Assembly: GCF_002796975.1 (NCBI RefSeq)
Contig: NZ_PEKV01000013.1
Location: forward strand, 13,577-65,307
Source of the DNA: Ferrovibrio sp.
Lineage (GTDB): Bacteria > Pseudomonadota > Alphaproteobacteria > Ferrovibrionales > Ferrovibrionaceae
DNA length: 51,731 nucleotides
Reading direction: 5' to 3'
Part shown: in pieces, positions 28,975-42,707 of the stretch
How positions within the stretch are numbered: the stretch's first letter is position 1
How the letters are laid out: each line of letters opens with the position of its first letter
Program-made: the position numbers and the translations under genes
Notes under the pieces: generated by a model
The model's input: only the letters and a program-made list of their open reading frames with translations
Databases searched by the model: none
Told to the model about the DNA's origin: nothing

Positions 28975-29976
28975 TCAGGGTGCGAGACGGAAGACCATGA
29001 GCAGCGTGCGCTGCAGGACATTCTGGTTGTCATCCGACATCACATAGAGCCACAGGCTGCCATCGGGCATGCGGCGCAGATCCAGCGCCTCCATGTTGTC
29101 GACCGAATACGGCGCCGCCCATTCCGCCAGCAGTTCGGGCTGGAGCTGGCTGGCCTCGAGCGAGGCGGCGGGAATGCGCTGCAGCCGCGCCTTCGGGCCG
29201 ATGATCGGCATGTAGAAACGCTCCAGCACGATCACATCGCCATTGTCGAGCGCGACCGCATCCGTGGGCTTGAAATCGTCGCGCGCCGGCCAGACGAGAT
29301 CGTGCCATGCGCCTTTGCGCCACAGCCAGGCCGCACTGCCCGCAGTGCTGTTGACGGCCGGCATATCCTCGCTGAACAGCAGCAGATCGCCGTTGGTAAA
29401 TGCTGCGACCGCTTCGATGCCGCCATTGGCGGGCTGCTGCGCAACACTTGGCGGCACGTCCAGTGTACCGGTCGCAGCGCCGCCCGGCTGATCATAGAAC
29501 CACAGGCGATGCGCACGCTCGAACGACACCAGCCAGCGCCCATCGGGCAGGCGACGCAGCCCCTCGGCATCGCTGAGCACCTTGCGGGTGACAGCAGTGC
29601 CGTTGGCATCGCGCAGCGGCAGGATCTGCGCCGCGCTGACGTCAGTCGGCACACCCTTGTCATCACGCCGGAAGTCGAGCCGCAGCCAGTGGCCGGTATC
29701 GGCAATCGCCCAGAGCCCCGCCCCGTCGGCATCCGCTGCAATGCCGGAATAGCTACCGAAACTGCCGTCTTCGCTGGCCAGGATCAGGCCGCCGAGATAA
29801 TCCAGCCGGCCCAGTTGCGATTCGCTGGCGGCGGTCGGGTTGAGTTCGAGTACCGCTGTACGCACCGCCACCGGATCGGCCCGGCCCTGCGCTCCGGGCA
29901 GCAGCCAGAACAGGCCGGCAAAGCCCAGTAGAATCAGCCTGTTCAAACGTTTAGCTTTGCCCGCGGACGTCATCAT
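28975..29976 (-). CDS. exported esterase-like/phytase-like beta-propeller protein
   Basis: A 333-aa secreted protein matching the pattern of the family named esterase-like activity of phytase (PF13449). The N-terminus has a basic start and hydrophobic stretch (L-I-L-L-G-F-A-G-L-F-W-L-L-P-G-A) ending near A-Q-G-R-A. The propeller carries G-R-L-D-Y-L-G-G-L-I-L, Y-S-G-I-A-A-D-A-D-G-A-G-L-W-A-I-A-D-T-G, D-A-E-G-L-R-R-L-P-D-G-R-W and D-N-M-E-A-L-D-L-R-R, conserved Glu/Asp sites of the family. The activity of most members is untested, so the name should not be taken as phytase. It is divergent from the PAS-rich kinase with only 37 bp between start codons. Confidence 0.82.
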   Translation of the reverse strand: MMTSAGKAKRLNRLILLGFAGLFWLLPGAQGRADPVAVRTAVLELNPTAASESQLGRLDYLGGLILASEDGSFGSYSGIAADADGAGLWAIADTGHWLRLDFRRDDKGVPTDVSAAQILPLRDANGTAVTRKVLSDAEGLRRLPDGRWLVSFERAHRLWFYDQPGGAATGTLDVPPSVAQQPANGGIEAVAAFTNGDLLLFSEDMPAVNSTAGSAAWLWRKGAWHDLVWPARDDFKPTDAVALDNGDVIVLERFYMPIIGPKARLQRIPAASLEASQLQPELLAEWAAPYSVDNMEALDLRRMPDGSLWLYVMSDDNQNVLQRTLLMVFRLAP

Positions 29977-30013
29977 TCGCTATGCTTTCCAGGCGGAGGA
30001 TCGAAGGTCAACC

Positions 30014-35284
<5,271 letters not shown>

Positions 35285-35303
35285 GAAATACGGATTTAAA
35301 CGA

Positions 35304-37202
35304 TCAGGCCGCGCGACCGGTTTTCTTCGGCCGGCCAAGGCTTTTGCCCTTGCCGGGCACACCCTTGCCCTGTTCTGGCGTCTCGTCGAACAGTTCGGCG
35401 AGCTTTTCCATCATCACGCCACCGAGCTGTTCGGCATCCACGATGGTGACTGCGCGCTTGTAATAGCGCGTCACGTCGTGGCCGATGCCGATGGCGGTGA
35501 GTTCGACCGGTGAGCGGCGCTCGATCCAGTCGATGGTCTCGCGCAGATGTCTGTCCAGGTAGTTGCCCGGATTGACCGACAGCGTGGAATCGTCCACCGG
35601 CGCGCCATCGGAGATCACCATCAGGATGCGGCGCTGTTCGGTGCGCGCCAGCAGGCGGTCATGCGCCCAGAGCAGCGCCTCGCCGTCGATATTCTCTTTC
35701 AGCAGGCCCTCGCGCAGCATCAGGCCAAGATTGCGACGGGCACGGCGCCACGGTGCGTCGGCACCCTTGTAGACGATGTGGCGCAGGTCGTTCAGGCGGC
35801 CGGGCTGTGCCGGCTTGTTGTCGGAGAGCCAGCGTTCGCGGCTCTGGCCGCCCTTCCAGGCGCGCGTGGTGAAGCCAAGGATCTCCACCTTCACCGCGCA
35901 GCGTTCCAGCGTGCGGGCCAGAATATCGGCACACATTGCCGCCACGGTGATCGGGCGACCGCGCATCGAGCCGGAATTGTCGATCAGCAGCGAGACGACG
36001 GTGTCGCGGAAATCCGTGTCGCTTTCCTGCTTGTAGCTGAGCGGCAGCGTCGGATTGGCAACCACGCGGGCAAGCCGCGCGGCATCCAGCATGCCTTCCT
36101 CGAGATCGAAATGCCACGAACGCGACTGCTTGGCCAGCAGGCGGCGCTGCAGGCGGTTGGCCAGCTTGCCGACCACCGACTGCAGGTGATTGAGTTGCTG
36201 GTCGAGATGATGGCGCAGCCGCGCCAGTTCCTCGGTATCGCAGAGATCGTCGGCGCCGACCACTTCGTCGAACTGCTTGGTATAAGCCTTGTACAGGGCT
36301 TCGCGATTATGGCCCATCATGTCCGACGACGGCGGACGACGGCCCTTGCCGGCTTCCTCGCCCGATCCTGCGACCTGCTCCTCCATGCCGGCTTCGGCTT
36401 CCATCTCGACGGACTCGCCGCCCGAGGCATCGGCCGCATCGGCCTGGTCCATGCCGGAAGATGCCGCCTCGCCCTGTTCGGAATCGGACCCGTCCGACTG
36501 GCTCTGCGGCTGCTGGCCCTGGCTGTCCTGGTCCTCGCCTTCATCCTCGTCGTCGAGATCGCCGTCTTCGTCATCGACGAGTTCGAGATCCTTGATCAGC
36601 TTACGCGCGACTTTCGCGAAGGCCCGCTGGTCGTTCAGGTTGGCGATCAGGCCGTCGAGATCGGGGCCGCCCTTCTCCTCGACCCATTCACGCCACAGCG
36701 AGACCATCTTCTGCGCCTGCGCCGGCACCTTTTCACCGGTCAGGCGCTCGCGCGCGATCAGGCCCAGCACATCGGCGAGCGGCGCCTCGGAGCGGTCCTT
36801 GACCTTGGCATAGCCTTTAGAGCGGCAGCGTTCGTCCAGCGCTGCGTTCAGGTTCTGCGCCACACCGGCCATGCGCGTGGCGCCAATGGCTTCCACACGG
36901 GCCTGCTCGATGGCGTCGAACACGGCGCGCGCCGTGCCGCCCTGCGGCAGCAGACGGGAATGCAGGCTGTCGTCGTGATGGCGCAGGCGCAGCGCCATCG
37001 AATCCGCCAGGCCGCGAATCTGTGCCACTTCGGCCGCAGGAAGATCGCGACCCGGCACCGGTAGGCGCGCGCGCTTGCCGCGCAGGCCCGGCGTTTCCGG
37101 CCCGAAGCTGACCTGCAGGTCGCGATCCTTCGAGATCGCGCGAGTCGCTGCGGTCAGCGCGCGCTTGAACGGCTCGATCGGGCTTTCCGGCTTGTTGGCC
37201 AC
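35304..37202 (-). CDS. cobT: aerobic cobaltochelatase subunit CobT
   Basis: Subunit of the CobN-CobS-CobT chelatase that inserts cobalt into hydrogenobyrinic a,c-diamide in the aerobic B12 pathway. A 632-aa protein: N-terminal CobT domain, a highly acidic Asp/Glu/Gln/Ser-rich linker (about residues 210-300), and a C-terminal von Willebrand A domain with the MIDAS motif D-N-S-G-S near residue 405 and S-D-G-A-P near residue 545. The tail is basic ([10 protein letters not shown]). The start is GTG, with GAGAGGAG about 10 nt upstream. It follows cobS by 21 bp, the standard alphaproteobacterial order. CobN is not in the window. Confidence 0.95.
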   Translation of the reverse strand: MANKPESPIEPFKRALTAATRAISKDRDLQVSFGPETPGLRGKRARLPVPGRDLPAAEVAQIRGLADSMALRLRHHDDSLHSRLLPQGGTARAVFDAIEQARVEAIGATRMAGVAQNLNAALDERCRSKGYAKVKDRSEAPLADVLGLIARERLTGEKVPAQAQKMVSLWREWVEEKGGPDLDGLIANLNDQRAFAKVARKLIKDLELVDDEDGDLDDEDEGEDQDSQGQQPQSQSDGSDSEQGEAASSGMDQADAADASGGESVEMEAEAGMEEQVAGSGEEAGKGRRPPSSDMMGHNREALYKAYTKQFDEVVGADDLCDTEELARLRHHLDQQLNHLQSVVGKLANRLQRRLLAKQSRSWHFDLEEGMLDAARLARVVANPTLPLSYKQESDTDFRDTVVSLLIDNSGSMRGRPITVAAMCADILARTLERCAVKVEILGFTTRAWKGGQSRERWLSDNKPAQPGRLNDLRHIVYKGADAPWRRARRNLGLMLREGLLKENIDGEALLWAHDRLLARTEQRRILMVISDGAPVDDSTLSVNPGNYLDRHLRETIDWIERRSPVELTAIGIGHDVTRYYKRAVTIVDAEQLGGVMMEKLAELFDETPEQGKGVPGKGKSLGRPKKTGRAA

Positions 37203-37223
37203 GCCGTAACGCTCCTCTCCGGC

Positions 37224-38225
37224 TTACGCCAGATCGGCCTTGGCTGCGGTTTCCGGCAGTTCCTCGCCGAAGCTGCGCTGGTAATACTCAGCCACCAGCG
37301 GGCGCTCCAGCTCGTCGCACTTGTTGAGGAAGGTGAGACGGAAGGCGAAACCGATGCTGCCGAAGATGCGCGCATTCTCGGCCCAGGTGATCACGGTGCG
37401 CGGACTCATCACGGTCGAGATGTCGCCGTTCATGAAGCCGGCGCGGGTGAGTTCGGCCACCGCCACCATGTTCTGGATCGTCTTCTTGCCCTTGTCGCCG
37501 GTATAGGTCGGCGACTTGGCCAGCACGATGGCGGTTTCGTCTTCGGCCGGCAGATAGTTGAGCGTGCAGACGATGCTCCAGCGGTCCATCTGGCCCTGGT
37601 TGATCTGCTGTGTGCCGTGATAGAGCCCGGTGGTGTCGCCGAGGCCGACCGTGTTGGCGGTCGAGAACAGGCGGAAGCCCTTGTGCGGGCGGATCACGCG
37701 GTTCTGATCGAGCAGCGTCAGCTTGCCTTCGACTTCCAGGACGCGCTGGATCACGAACATCACGTCCGGACGGCCGGCATCGTATTCATCGAACACCAGC
37801 GCCACCGGCGACTGCAGTGCCCAGGGCAGAATACCTTCGCGGAATTCCGTCACCTGCTTGCCGTCGCGCAGCACGATGGCGTCCTTGCCGACGAGGTCGA
37901 TACGGCTGATATGGCTGTCGAGGTTGACGCGCACGCAGGGCCAGTTCAGTCGTGCGGCGACCTGCTCGATATGCGTCGACTTGCCGGTACCATGGTAGCC
38001 TTGGACCATGACGCGGCGGTTGTAGGCAAAGCCGGCGAGGATGGCGAGCGTGGTCTCGCGGTCGAAACGGTAGGTCGAATCCAGATCCGGCACGTGCTCG
38101 GTCGGCTGGCTGAACGCCGGCACCTTCATGTCGCTGTCGATCCCGAACACGTCGCGCACGGAAATCGTGGTATCCGGCAAATCGTTCGCCGGCATGGAAA
38201 CAGGCTTGGTCTGAAGGGCCGTCAT
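37224..38225 (-). CDS. cobS: aerobic cobaltochelatase subunit CobS (AAA+ ATPase)
   Basis: MoxR-like AAA+ ATPase that powers cobalt insertion with CobT and CobN. At 333 aa it is the usual length. Walker [10 protein letters not shown] is near residue 77, Walker [11 protein letters not shown] near residue 142, sensor 1 in [11 protein letters not shown] near residue 187. The N-terminus contains [13 protein letters not shown], the CobS-specific extension. A GTG two codons upstream is an alternative start; ATG 38225 is favoured by GAGAG 7 nt before it. It lies upstream of cobT and downstream of a J-domain gene. Confidence 0.95.
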   Translation of the reverse strand: MTALQTKPVSMPANDLPDTTISVRDVFGIDSDMKVPAFSQPTEHVPDLDSTYRFDRETTLAILAGFAYNRRVMVQGYHGTGKSTHIEQVAARLNWPCVRVNLDSHISRIDLVGKDAIVLRDGKQVTEFREGILPWALQSPVALVFDEYDAGRPDVMFVIQRVLEVEGKLTLLDQNRVIRPHKGFRLFSTANTVGLGDTTGLYHGTQQINQGQMDRWSIVCTLNYLPAEDETAIVLAKSPTYTGDKGKKTIQNMVAVAELTRAGFMNGDISTVMSPRTVITWAENARIFGSIGFAFRLTFLNKCDELERPLVAEYYQRSFGEELPETAAKADLA

Positions 38226-38279
38226 CGTCACTCTCGGGTTCTTTTGGGCTTATTATTACGCCGTGGGGAGATTGTTCGC

Positions 38280-38891
38280 CTAAGTATAGCCGCGCGATTG
38301 CAGATAGGCATAGGCTTGAGTGATGCTTTTCAGCCGCTCCTCGGCGTCTTTGTCGCCGCCATTGGCATCCGGGTGATAGCGTTTCACCATTGTTTTATAT
38401 TGCTTTTTCAGCACACCCTTCCCTAAGGGCAGATCGAGTCCGGCCAGGTCGAAACCCAGCGCGACCAGGGCTTCGCGCTCGCGCGGCGGCAGGCGCAGCT
38501 CGGCTGCGCTTTTGGGTCGCGCCTCACCCATCCGCAGCCCCACATCGGCCAGGATGCCAAGGTCGTCCTTGACCCAGACCTGCGGATCTTCGGTCTGCGG
38601 CTTGGTGCCGATCCGCCAGGTCGGCCGATGTCCCAGCGCATCCTCGCGCTGGTATTTCTCGATATCGGCATCGGTCATGCCGCGGAAGAAATCCCAGCCC
38701 AGATTGTACTGACGCACATGCTCAAGACAGAACAGCCAGCGCCCGTCGCGCGATTCCCGGCTTTTCGGCGCCGGAAACCGGCCTTCCTCGTTGCAGCTCG
38801 GATGGTCGCAGCGCCGCAGCCCCTGCCGGCCGAAGGCGGCTTCGGCTTCCAGTCCGAGGAAAAATTTCTGCTGTGCTCGTGCGCGCGGCAT
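38280..38891 (-). CDS. J-domain (DnaJ-like) protein with N-terminal Cys motif
   Basis: A 203-aa protein whose J domain is at the C-terminus (about residues 140-203), with the H-P-D motif in M-V-K-R-Y-H-P-D-A-N-G-G, so it should stimulate an Hsp70 ATPase. The N-terminal part has a short Cys/His arrangement (R-R-C-D-H-P-S-C and F-C-L-E-H) resembling a small zinc site and W-D-F-F-R-G-M. This architecture is common next to cobS and bolA in alphaproteobacteria. It may belong to a cobST transcript (54 bp gap) or have a separate role. The client is unknown. Confidence 0.88.
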   Translation of the reverse strand: MPRARAQQKFFLGLEAEAAFGRQGLRRCDHPSCNEEGRFPAPKSRESRDGRWLFCLEHVRQYNLGWDFFRGMTDADIEKYQREDALGHRPTWRIGTKPQTEDPQVWVKDDLGILADVGLRMGEARPKSAAELRLPPREREALVALGFDLAGLDLPLGKGVLKKQYKTMVKRYHPDANGGDKDAEERLKSITQAYAYLQSRGYT

Positions 38892-38997
38892 GACCGCTAA
38901 AGTATGGGTCTGGGGCGCAGCACTGGCAAGGCCAGAGGCGACGTCTTACGCTGTCGCAAAGCTGCAATTTTCTTGAGCCGACGAGGAGTTTTTCATC

Positions 38998-39270
38998 ATG
39001 TCGATCGCCGCGCGCATTCGCGCCAAGCTGACCGGGGCACTCAACCCGGTCCGGCTCGAACTGGTGGATGAATCCGCGCATCACGCCGGCCATGCCGGGA
39101 TGCAGGGACTGGCGGCGCAGGAAACCCATTTCCGCCTCGCCATCGAGGCCGAAGCCTTTCGCGGCCAGTCCCGGGTCCAGCGCCAGCGCGAGGTTTACCG
39201 CCTTCTGGCGCAGGAATTCGAGGACGGGTTGCATGCCCTGGCGGTCACTGCGAAAGCGCCCGGCGAGTAG
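38998..39270 (+). CDS. bolA: BolA-family protein
   Basis: A 90-aa BolA/IbaG-fold protein, likely a partner of monothiol glutaredoxins in iron-sulfur cluster trafficking. Visible family features: I-R-A-K-L-T-G-A-L-N-P-V-R-L-E-L-V-D-E-S-A-H-H-A-G-H-A with the conserved His cluster near residue 30, the central F-R-L-A-I-E-A-E-A-F-R-G, R-V-Q-R-Q-R-E-V-Y-R-L-L, and L-H-A-L-A-V near the end. GAGGAG lies 8 nt before the ATG. It is divergent from the J-domain gene (106 bp between starts). Confidence 0.93.
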   Translation: MSIAARIRAKLTGALNPVRLELVDESAHHAGHAGMQGLAAQETHFRLAIEAEAFRGQSRVQRQREVYRLLAQEFEDGLHALAVTAKAPGE

Positions 39271-39369
39271 TAAACCGGCAAACCGAGCTGAGCCGTACTG
39301 CGGCCAACAGGTTGATTCGCAAATGCAACTTCACGAGTCGATAATATCTCAAAGTTACAACCTTTTCCT

Positions 39370-39398
39370 TTGATAATTCAAAAAATATCCATTATAGG
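39370..39398 (+). promoter_or_regulatory. promoter immediately before the RHH gene, possibly giving a leaderless mRNA
   Basis: TTGATA (39370-39375), 17 bp, TATAGG (39393-39398). The ATG at 39406 is 7 bp after the -10 hexamer, so transcription could begin at or next to the start codon. The gap 39271-39405 is otherwise AT-rich with no other visible signal. Confidence 0.45.
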
Positions 39399-39405
39399 TT
39401 GCGAT

Positions 39406-39753
39406 ATGCCGACGACACGCCGCTCGCAACACACCGCCCTGCATGGCTCCAGTCTGGTGACGCGCAACCTGCGTCTGGGACGCGGACGCACCAGTATCCG
39501 GCTGGAACAGCTGGAATGGGCGGCGCTGGATGCGATCTGCAACGCCGAGGGCGTCGACCGCCATCATTTCGCTATGCAGGTGGATCGCGATCCGCAGCGG
39601 CGGGAAAAAACCCTCACTTCCCGTGTGCGCAGCGCCATCCTCGCCTATTTCGTGGCACGGTCGGGCCTGATCGTGCTGCAACCCGGCAACGGGCTGATGG
39701 CCGGCCTCAGCCCAGCACAAACGCCAGCAGAGCGGGAAGAGTCGCGAAACTGA
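39406..39753 (+). CDS. ribbon-helix-helix domain protein
   Basis: A 115-aa protein with the alphaproteobacterial RHH_4-type core: L-V-T-R-N-L-R-L-G-R-G-R-T-S-I-R-L-E-Q-L-E-W-A-A-L-D-A-I-C (strand, then first helix, about residues 17-45) and L-T-S-R-V-R-S-A-I-L-A-Y-F (second helix, about 68-82). Such proteins are expected to dimerise and bind DNA as regulators, but their targets are mostly unknown. The frame opens at a TTG at 39370 inside the putative promoter; ATG 39406 is preferred although its ribosome binding site is poor. Its last 47 bp overlap the 3' end of the convergent AEC transporter gene. Confidence 0.8.
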   Translation: MPTTRRSQHTALHGSSLVTRNLRLGRGRTSIRLEQLEWAALDAICNAEGVDRHHFAMQVDRDPQRREKTLTSRVRSAILAYFVARSGLIVLQPGNGLMAGLSPAQTPAEREESRN

Positions 39754-40597
39754 GCAGGGTGGAAATCACCACCAGGCTGGCCATGGTCTGCGGATCACGG
39801 TTGTAGCGCACCGCGAAGATATAATTCACCACCGCCACCGGCATCGCGCACTGGATGATGAAGACGCCGCGCGCGACGCCTTCAAGTCCCAACAACGCGC
39901 TCAGGCCGAAACCGGCGACCATGCCGATGGCCAGCCGCAGCGCCGACAGGAGCAGGCCGCGTTTCAGGTCGTTGACTTTCAAGGTCGCCAGCGACACGCC
40001 GAGCGTGAACAGCATCAGCGGAATGGCGATGCCGCCGCCGACCTGCAGACTGCGCATGATCCAGAGCGGCGGATGGATTTGCAGCAGATTGCCCGCGATG
40101 CCGATCAGCACGGCCCAGATCATCGGCGAGCGCAGCACGGCGCCGAGGTTGCCGCGCCCGGCCAGGATCGACTGACCGACGGTGAAATTGCTCAGGGAGC
40201 AGACGGCGAAATAGATGATGCCGAGTGCCAGACCCGGCTGGCCGTAAGCGAACAGACTGAGCGACAGCCCTGCATTGCCGGCATTGGGAAAAGTCAGTCC
40301 GCTAACATAGTCGCGCACCGAGAGATTCATGAACCGCAGGATGACAGCGTTGACTGCCATGAAAACGGCCATTGCCACCAGCGTGGCAAAAGCCATCGTG
40401 CCGATCATCGTACGCTCGATTTCGGCGACCAGCAGCGAATGGATCACCAGACATGGCGTGCCGAAATTCGTCACCAGCAGGCTGATCTGGTCGACCTGAT
40501 ACGGCTTGCCGCGCTTGGCCCAGACCCAACCGGAACCAGCCAGCACCACCAGCGGCGCAATGACCGAAAAGATTTCCGCGAGTAAAGCAAGTTGCAT
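39707..40597 (-). CDS. AEC-family (auxin efflux carrier-like) transporter
   Basis: A 296-aa inner-membrane protein with about ten predicted spans, two inverted five-span halves. Conserved segments include V-L-A-G-S-G-W-V-W-A-K-R-G, F-G-T-P-C-L-V-I-H-S-L-L near residue 45, F-P-N-A-G-N-A-G-L-S-L near residue 103 and P-V-A-V-V-N-Y-I-F-A near residue 255. Bacterial members export small organic acids such as malonate or malate; the substrate is open here. The open frame continues upstream through aroB, so the start is set by the Met that opens the family sequence (MQLALLAEIFSVIAPL). It is 14 bp downstream of aroB. Confidence 0.87.
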   Translation of the reverse strand: MQLALLAEIFSVIAPLVVLAGSGWVWAKRGKPYQVDQISLLVTNFGTPCLVIHSLLVAEIERTMIGTMAFATLVAMAVFMAVNAVILRFMNLSVRDYVSGLTFPNAGNAGLSLSLFAYGQPGLALGIIYFAVCSLSNFTVGQSILAGRGNLGAVLRSPMIWAVLIGIAGNLLQIHPPLWIMRSLQVGGGIAIPLMLFTLGVSLATLKVNDLKRGLLLSALRLAIGMVAGFGLSALLGLEGVARGVFIIQCAMPVAVVNYIFAVRYNRDPQTMASLVVISTLLSFATLPALLAFVLG

Positions 40598-40611
40598 GAA
40601 GGACTGACTGT

Positions 40612-41736
40612 TCAGGCCGCGGCGAGCTGTTCGGCGAGCAGGGTCTCGACCGCCTGCGGCTGCACGTCTTTGCGCTCCACCGCGCGACCGATCGCTTCGG
40701 CGAGAATGAAGACCAGCCTGCCGTCGCGCACCTTCTTGTCCTGCTTCATATGTTCCAGCAGCATGGCAGGTTTGAATTGTTTCGCGCCATCCACTTCGGC
40801 GAGCCGCGCCGGCAGACCGCTTTCGGTGAGATGGTTTTCGACCCTCGGCGCCAGATCGGCCGCGCAAAGCCCGAGCCGTGCCGACAGATGGAAGGCCAGC
40901 GCCATGCCGACCGCGACGCCCTCGCCATGCAGCAGGCGCTGCGAATAACCGGTTTCGGCTTCCAGCGCATGGCCGAAAGTGTGACCAAGATTGAGCAGCG
41001 CGCGTTCGCCTTCTTCGCGCTCGTCCGCCGCCACGATGCGTGCCTTGTGCGCGCAGCAGCGCGCCACGGCCTCGGTGCGCAAGGCCAGATCGCCGGCCAG
41101 CAGTTTCCCGCCGTTCTGTTCCAGCCAGGTATAGAATTCGGCATCGCCGAGCAGGCCGTATTTCACAACTTCCGCATAGCCGGCCCGCAATTCGCGCGGC
41201 GATAGCGTATCCAGCAGCGCCACATCGGCCAGCACCAGTTTGGGCTGATGAAATGCGCCGATCAGGTTCTTGCCCTGACGGCTGTTGATCGCGGTCTTGC
41301 CGCCGACGGAACTGTCGACCTGCGCCAGCAGCGAGGTCGGCACCTGGATGAAATCCATACCCCGGCGCAGCACGCTGGCCGCGAAGCCTACGAGGTCGCC
41401 GATCACGCCGCCGCCGAGTGCGACCAGGTGATCGCGCCGTTCGATCTTCAGCGCCAGCAGCGCCTCGCACAGATGTTCGAACCCGGCATAGGATTTCTGC
41501 GCCTCGCCCGGCGGCAGGATCACGACCTCGCAGCCGATATTCTTCAGCGCCAGCGCGCGCCTCAGCGTGTCGAGATGCGTCGCCGCCACATTCTGGTCGG
41601 TAACGATCACCGCAAACGGCCGGCGCAGCAGCGGCGCGATATGCTCGCCCGCGCGCTCCAGCAGGCCGCCACCGACCTGGATGTCATAGGCGCGCTGGCC
41701 AAGATCGACGCGCACGGTCTTATGCGGAATGTTCAT
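40612..41736 (-). CDS. aroB: 3-dehydroquinate synthase
   Basis: Second shikimate-pathway enzyme, converting DAHP to 3-dehydroquinate with NAD and a divalent metal. The 374-aa protein has the NAD-binding segment L-G-G-G-V-I-G-D-L-V-G-F-A-A (about residues 107-120), V-P-T-S-L-L-A-Q-V-D-S-S-V-G-G-K-T (about 132-148), the metal-site A-G-Y-A-E-V-V-K-Y and the L-N-L-G-H-T-F-G-H-A-L-E motif near residue 250, with metal His. Its ATG overlaps the aroK stop (ATGA), indicating translational coupling. Confidence 0.96.
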   Translation of the reverse strand: MNIPHKTVRVDLGQRAYDIQVGGGLLERAGEHIAPLLRRPFAVIVTDQNVAATHLDTLRRALALKNIGCEVVILPPGEAQKSYAGFEHLCEALLALKIERRDHLVALGGGVIGDLVGFAASVLRRGMDFIQVPTSLLAQVDSSVGGKTAINSRQGKNLIGAFHQPKLVLADVALLDTLSPRELRAGYAEVVKYGLLGDAEFYTWLEQNGGKLLAGDLALRTEAVARCCAHKARIVAADEREEGERALLNLGHTFGHALEAETGYSQRLLHGEGVAVGMALAFHLSARLGLCAADLAPRVENHLTESGLPARLAEVDGAKQFKPAMLLEHMKQDKKVRDGRLVFILAEAIGRAVERKDVQPQAVETLLAEQLAAA

Positions 41737-42350
41737 TCTGTCGGACCAATCTTGCCATCTTCGACATGCGCTGCCTGGCGATAGGCCTCGGGCAGCACCT
41801 GGAGAATTTCCTCGACCACAGCTTCGTGCGGACCGTCGAGACTCGTGACGGTGAATTCGGCCTCGGCATAGACCGGATAGCGTTCGCGCATCAGCCGGTC
41901 GAGCGTGCCGCGCAGATCGCCGTTGGCCAGCAGCGGGCGGTTGGTGCGGCGCGCGCAGCGCTTGACCAGCACATCCAGCGAGGCCTTGATCCAGATCGAA
42001 TGGCCGCGTTCCTGGATGCGGGCACGCGTCTCGGCATTCATGAATGCGCCACCGCCGGTGGCCAGCACGATACGCGGCTGGTCGAGCAGGCGGGCAATCA
42101 CCTTGCGTTCGCCCTCGCGGAAGGCGGACTCGCCGTGTTCGGTGAAAATTTCGGGAATCGTGGCGCCGGCCGCCTTCTCGATTTCGGTATCTGCATCGAT
42201 GAAATCGAAGCCGAGCCGGGTCGCGAGCCGGCGGCCGACTGAACTCTTGCCGGCGCCCATCAGGCCGACCAGCACCAGGCTGCGCAGCGCCGCCGCGCCC
42301 GTCCCGGCACCCGTGGCGCCAACGTCCGCGGCGGCGGACGAAGCAGCCAT
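41733..42350 (-). CDS. aroK: shikimate kinase
   Basis: Phosphorylates shikimate at O3. 205 aa. Walker A G-L-M-G-A-G-K-S-S-V-G-R is at about residues 29-40, the shikimate-binding Asp in D-F-I-D-A-D-T-E-I near residue 54, Arg in F-R-E-G-E-R near residue 80, G-G-G-A-F near residue 101 and the lid R-P-L-L near residue 140. An Ala/Ser/Gly-rich tail of about 25 residues precedes the core. The start is uncertain: GTG at 42377 with GGAA upstream would add nine residues. The 460-aa open frame reaching 43115 is not credible, because it runs antisense through two plus-strand genes. aroK-aroB is the normal alphaproteobacterial pair, divergent from xerD. Confidence 0.93.
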   Translation of the reverse strand: MAASSAAADVGATGAGTGAAALRSLVLVGLMGAGKSSVGRRLATRLGFDFIDADTEIEKAAGATIPEIFTEHGESAFREGERKVIARLLDQPRIVLATGGGAFMNAETRARIQERGHSIWIKASLDVLVKRCARRTNRPLLANGDLRGTLDRLMRERYPVYAEAEFTVTSLDGPHEAVVEEILQVLPEAYRQAAHVEDGKIGPTE

Positions 42351-42564
42351 GGCGGAAACGGTCTCGGTGCTGGTCACGCTGAATTCCGTAATACTGGCGC
42401 TGTGATGCCCAGACGGGCCAAACGGCCGGATTTGCCTTTGCTGCCCGCCAATTGCCTGAAACCGGCAGCGCCGATACAATAGAGCAATCGAGTCATATTT
42501 CCAGCACGCGTGCCGCAGCCGGACCGGTTGCGGGCCGGTTTGTGCAAGTCGGGAGAGTATCTGA

Positions 42565-42705
42565 ATGGCCCGTATGTCGATGATCCTGGGGCTGATCCTG
42601 ATCCTGCTGGTGGGCGGCGGCGTCGCCTTCCTGGCGACCTGGGACATTCCCGCCCCCCGTTCCAAGGTCGAAAAGGTCATTCCGGCCGACCGGCTCGGGA
42701 AATAG
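42565..42705 (+). CDS. 46-aa single-span membrane peptide
   Basis: A short protein starting M-A-R-M-S-M-I-L-G-L-I-L-I-L-L-V-G-G-G-V with one strong hydrophobic segment (about residues 5-25), then T-W-D-I-P-A-P-R-S-K-V-E-K-V-I-P-A-D-R-L. GGGAGAG lies about 8 nt before the ATG, and the stop codon is 2 bp before the next ATG, so it is almost certainly translated with the 635-aa gene. The tail resembles small conserved hypothetical peptides that occur beside aroK in this class, but I recall no function. The 214 bp before it form the divergent promoter region with aroK. Confidence 0.75.
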   Translation: MARMSMILGLILILLVGGGVAFLATWDIPAPRSKVEKVIPADRLGK

Positions 42706-42707
42706 CC

